Source: Plazaster borealis (Eukaryota > Echinodermata > Asteroidea > Forcipulatida > Labidiasteridae). Taken from it: a stretch of 64,000 nucleotides of DNA. Of the stretch, positions 61,207-64,000 are shown one piece after another (positions within the stretch are counted from its first letter, which is position 1; every line of letters starts with the position of its first letter). The translations under genes and the position numbers were made by a program. The notes under the pieces were generated by a model. The model was not told the origin of the DNA. It saw only the letters and a list, made by a program, of their open reading frames with translations, and did not search any database. The stretch lies in NCBI GenBank assembly GCA_021014325.1, contig CM037473.1, forward strand, positions 14,508,696 through 14,572,695. Direction: 5' to 3'.

Positions 61207-62369
61207 TAATTAATTAGGCACAGAAAATGGATAGATCAGCAAAATGTTTCATTATTCTTTATTTATTTGTTGAACTGTAGATTATTGTATGAATCAGCAT
61301 CTATTTACTGAACTGTATCTTCTTGTAAAAAGATCTTGGCAAAGAGAGAAATGTAAAAATACCCAAAATGAACTTGATAGACTATCTCTCTCTCTAATTA
61401 GATCAGTAGATATGCAACTTTATGATTATAAAAATTAGGAAATACCCAAGCTGGCATTATCACAAGAGTGTCGATTGCTAAGGGGATGTGTAAGTTCAAG
61501 CCTTCGAAAATCATCTTTCATACTTGCACCCCCACAACCACTCTGGTAATATTAATTGGCTTTGTCTTACATGGCTCTTTGTATCCACATTGGACCATGT
61601 TCAATCCTCTAGGGGACTAGGAGGCTATTTACAGGGAGCGAGATATAACAAACAATTGAAAAATACTCGAAAATGGATTTTGTGTCCGAGTTCCCCCTTA
61701 TTATGCGCGTTTTGGGACACGTTTATAATGTGGCTTCTTATAAAAGCGCTCAAATCCATCTCTCAGTGACGCTCATGGTGCTCCAACATTGTAGAGTGAG
61801 CAAGTCTCGTGCATAATTATTCGATCTTCCGGGACCATTGTGGTCCCCAACCATATGGAGTTTTACAAGGGCGGGATTTTGTTTCGTCAATTATTTTAGT
61901 TTAACTTAGTTTATGGCCATGAAAATTATATATGATGTTGGGAATGTAAGACTAAGTGATAAACAATATAAAAGTAAAATAAATTCAACAAAATAACGAA
62001 GAAAGCCCGAGAATAAGACTTGACCTCCGTTTCCGGTTACTTGTAAAGAATTAAGAATGCTGCCCAACTGACAGGCATGTTGTAATTAAACCTATGTGAA
62101 AGACGCACACATTTGGGCGTGATTGCGAATGGGGTTTCTAACAATAAGCATCCTCGTCCCAAGTTTTAATTTTGTTTCAATGTTAAATTGAACAAATTAT
62201 TTGTATTATATAAAAATTTAAAATGTATTTATAACAACTTGCTATGGGTATTTTTATTTACAAGAATGTTGTATAAATGTAATTTGAAAAGAAGATTTAA
62301 TTTCATTAAAAAAATATAGTCCCTGTTCGAGTTTTGTTCTCGTTTTCGATACGTGCAAGACTTGCACAG
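61207..62369. other. AT-rich flank without a recognisable gene
   Basis: I see no convincing coding region or repeat family here. A CT run is at about 61384-61394, and a 7-bp perfect hairpin 'gggaccattgtggtccc' is at 61831-61847. The 81-codon open frame at 61524-61769 has no recognisable motif. A 7-bp palindrome 'gtgcaagacttgcac' at 62353-62367 lies at the right end. Confidence 0.5.
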
Positions 62370-62645
62370 TATATTACCCCTGGTCACTGGGCCATTTTGT
62401 TCATTCCTTAATTAAACCATCTCAGCCTATACTGCTAAACATGTAGCGCACCAAGCTAATACAAACAAGAACCATCTCTGCTCTCAGTATCCAGTTCACC
62501 CCTTGGTGAAGAGAAGCAATTATAGTTAACTGCTCGCTCAAGGACACAAGTGTCATTACCAGTATTTGAACCCACACCATGATGACTTAGCCACCAGAAC
62601 TGGATTCCGATGCTTCAAACCACTCAGCCACAACACTGCTTTGGT
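62370..62645 (-). mobile_element. tRNA-derived SINE, minus strand
   Basis: On the minus strand, box A 'tggctgagtgg' (62620-62630) matches the tRNA consensus. It is followed 47 bases later by a box B-like 'ggttcaaatac' (62562-62572; canonical GGTTCRANTCC with small changes). After it comes 'tgacacttgtgtccttgagc', a core seen in many animal tRNA-derived SINEs, then 'gagcagttaactataattgc'. The head resembles leucine or serine tRNAs, which have a long variable arm. The 3' end is uncertain; I place it near 62370. The minus-strand open frames of 71 and 91 codons here overlap the SINE and are not genes. Confidence 0.65.
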
Positions 62646-63109
62646 TAAGGTAAAATTCGACAGAAATTTTATCCAGGTATAAAGCATTTGTTTGCCTTCT
62701 CTGTCCAATTTTTCTTCTTCTTGCTGTGCGTGAATTTTCCCCACTATTTTGCTCGAATTTGGGAGGGCAGCTGCTCCCCTGTCCCCCGAATGGTTGGACC
62801 AACTATTCCATGAAAGGGATGATACAGCCATCGGCAGGATGGATTTCTATTTCATCCTATGCCACTCACATTTTTGTCTTTCTGCCAAAATGAATCTTTC
62901 ATGATATATGTCACCTGTAATTGTGTAGATTTGCAACAATAACATATCGCATTTAATTTCATGTCGTTCCGGCATTCAAGTGTAAAGACTATATACACTA
63001 AGCTTAAATTTGAGAAGCTCCAGATTTTAGCCACTATGTTTTTAATGAATATGCATGAAACCAGATAATGCAGCGACCAGATCCAACTGCGAGATTTGTG
63101 GGATTAAAA
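62646..63109. other. Flank without a recognisable gene
   Basis: This is AT-rich sequence. Short open frames on the minus strand (for example 62852-63034) have no recognisable features. Nothing else is supported. Confidence 0.4.
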
Positions 63110-63594
63110 TTTGAGTAAAATTAGAAGAGTGATATGGATCAGAAGTGCTTAAAAAGTGTGTCTATTTCTCTGTTTTTAGGCACACGGAGGCTTGATTTTT
63201 CACCCCTCAAAACACCTAAAGCACAGAGCTTTAGGGGGCTTTGCCTCCTGGAACCCCGACGGGGCTTCGTCCCTGGACCCCACCAATGATTTTACAGAAA
63301 TTGTTCCAGTAAATTTAGAAGATTGATATGGATCTGAAGTGCTTAAAATGTGTGTATATTCTCTGTTTTTAGGCATGCGGAGGCTTGATTGTTCACCCCT
63401 CAAAACGCCAAAAGCTCAGGGCTTCAGGGGTCTTCTTCCTGGACCCCCACTGGCGCTTCGTCTATGGACCCACCATCGATGTTACAGAAGTTTTTCCAGT
63501 AAATTTAGAAGACCGATATGGATCTGAAGTGCTTAAAAGGTGTGTCTATTCCTCTGTTTTGGGCACATAGAGGCTTCATTTTGCACCCCGAAAT
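63110..63594 (+). repeat. Degenerate tandem repeat, unit about 190 bp, about 2.5 copies
   Basis: The phrase 'gatatggatctgaagtgctt' (or with gatcaga) starts at 63131, 63325 and 63515, giving periods of 194 and 190 bp. Within units 'ctctgtttttaggca', 'ggaggcttgatt', 'cacccctcaaaac', 'cttcgtc' followed by 'ggacccc' or 'ggaccc', and 'ccagtaaatttagaaga' recur in order. The third unit is incomplete. Open frames of about 60 codons here follow the repeat. It resembles dispersed repeats of invertebrate genomes, but I do not name a family. Confidence 0.8.
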
Positions 63595-64000
63595 AAGACC
63601 ATCAGTCCAATGCAAACTATTGTGTAAAGTGTTAAACTACCTCTTACCGATTTGTATATGATAATATTAAAATGTTATAGCTATAAGTCATTCGAAAGCT
63701 TTAAACAAAGAAAAAAATCGGTAAATGTTAGAAAATAAGCCTCAAACACGGAGACAAAGTGCGTGTATGCAATGTGTCTTGACGTACATGATTGTATACC
63801 TTTAATACTAAACTATTTTGGAAAAGAATTTGTCACCTTCGCTATGAGTAAAAGGGTAAGTTTAAGCCCAGAGTCTTGAAGACTGTTGCACTGGGCATAC
63901 CAAATTTTTGAGCTGGCTAATGGTCGACTAATTAGTGGTTAATTAAGCACAGTTATATAGACGCCATTTTCCATCTATAACACGTACAATTGCATATGCG
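63595..64000. other. AT-rich flank with a second copy of a 40-bp motif
   Basis: It opens with 'aagaccatcagtccaatgca' (63595-63614) and continues to 63635, a near copy of 60821-60860. The rest is AT-rich. I see no gene. Confidence 0.5.

Noticed and set aside
61524..61769. 81-codon open frame in the right flank
   Set aside because: There is no recognisable motif, no splice or start context that stands out, and the length is compatible with chance.
62556..62831. 91-codon minus-strand frame
   Set aside because: It overlaps the minus-strand SINE and its upstream flank, so it is not evidence of a gene.

Overview
This is a repeat-dominated, non-coding stretch of a eukaryotic, most likely animal, genome. 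Supporting signs are an interstitial array of the CCCTAA telomere repeat, tRNA-derived SINEs with pol III A and B boxes, short inverted-repeat elements that look like non-autonomous DNA transposons, and a very long satellite array. There is no bacterial gene organisation. The repeat style (a tRNA-derived SINE with a 'cacttgtgtccttgagc' type core, and a 3' repeat with 'cttcgtccctggacccc' type segments) would fit a marine invertebrate, but the species cannot be named from the sequence.

Region 1 (1-7695) is a mosaic of repeated modules. In order a module carries a tRNA-derived SINE, an AT-rich linker, a GC-rich block of about 200 bp, an AT-rich block ('block X'), and one or two related TIR elements ('A' and 'B'). 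Pieces of this module occur about three and a half times. A 952-bp interstitial CCCTAA array lies at 881-1832. A 777-bp element with terminal inverted repeats and a 4-bp AACC target duplication interrupts one block X copy at 5819-6595; the other copies show the uninterrupted site.

Region 2 (about 7696-60759) is one uninterrupted head-to-tail satellite array, about 53 kb long. It has 118 landmark-bearing monomers of mostly 447-448 bp plus a partial monomer at the left edge. Its left boundary is an abrupt junction inside a SINE copy. Its right boundary decays gradually. The right half has higher-order structure: a rare monomer type recurs every 8 monomers (3581 bp), with 9- and 10-monomer variants. 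Near 26.4-27.7 kb there is an island of diverged monomers. Nearly all open frames here are translations of the satellite, and I do not call them genes.

Region 3 (60760-64000) is AT-rich flank. It holds a minus-strand tRNA-derived SINE, a degenerate tandem repeat of about 190 bp, a 40-bp motif present twice, and one weak candidate for the last coding exon of a minus-strand gene, with a splice acceptor and a downstream AATAAA.

No complete protein-coding gene is supported anywhere. The window reads as subtelomeric or pericentromeric heterochromatin. The most interesting parts are the higher-order satellite, its sharp left junction, the nested TIR elements carrying a short telomere-like seed, and the intact-looking pol III SINE unit.
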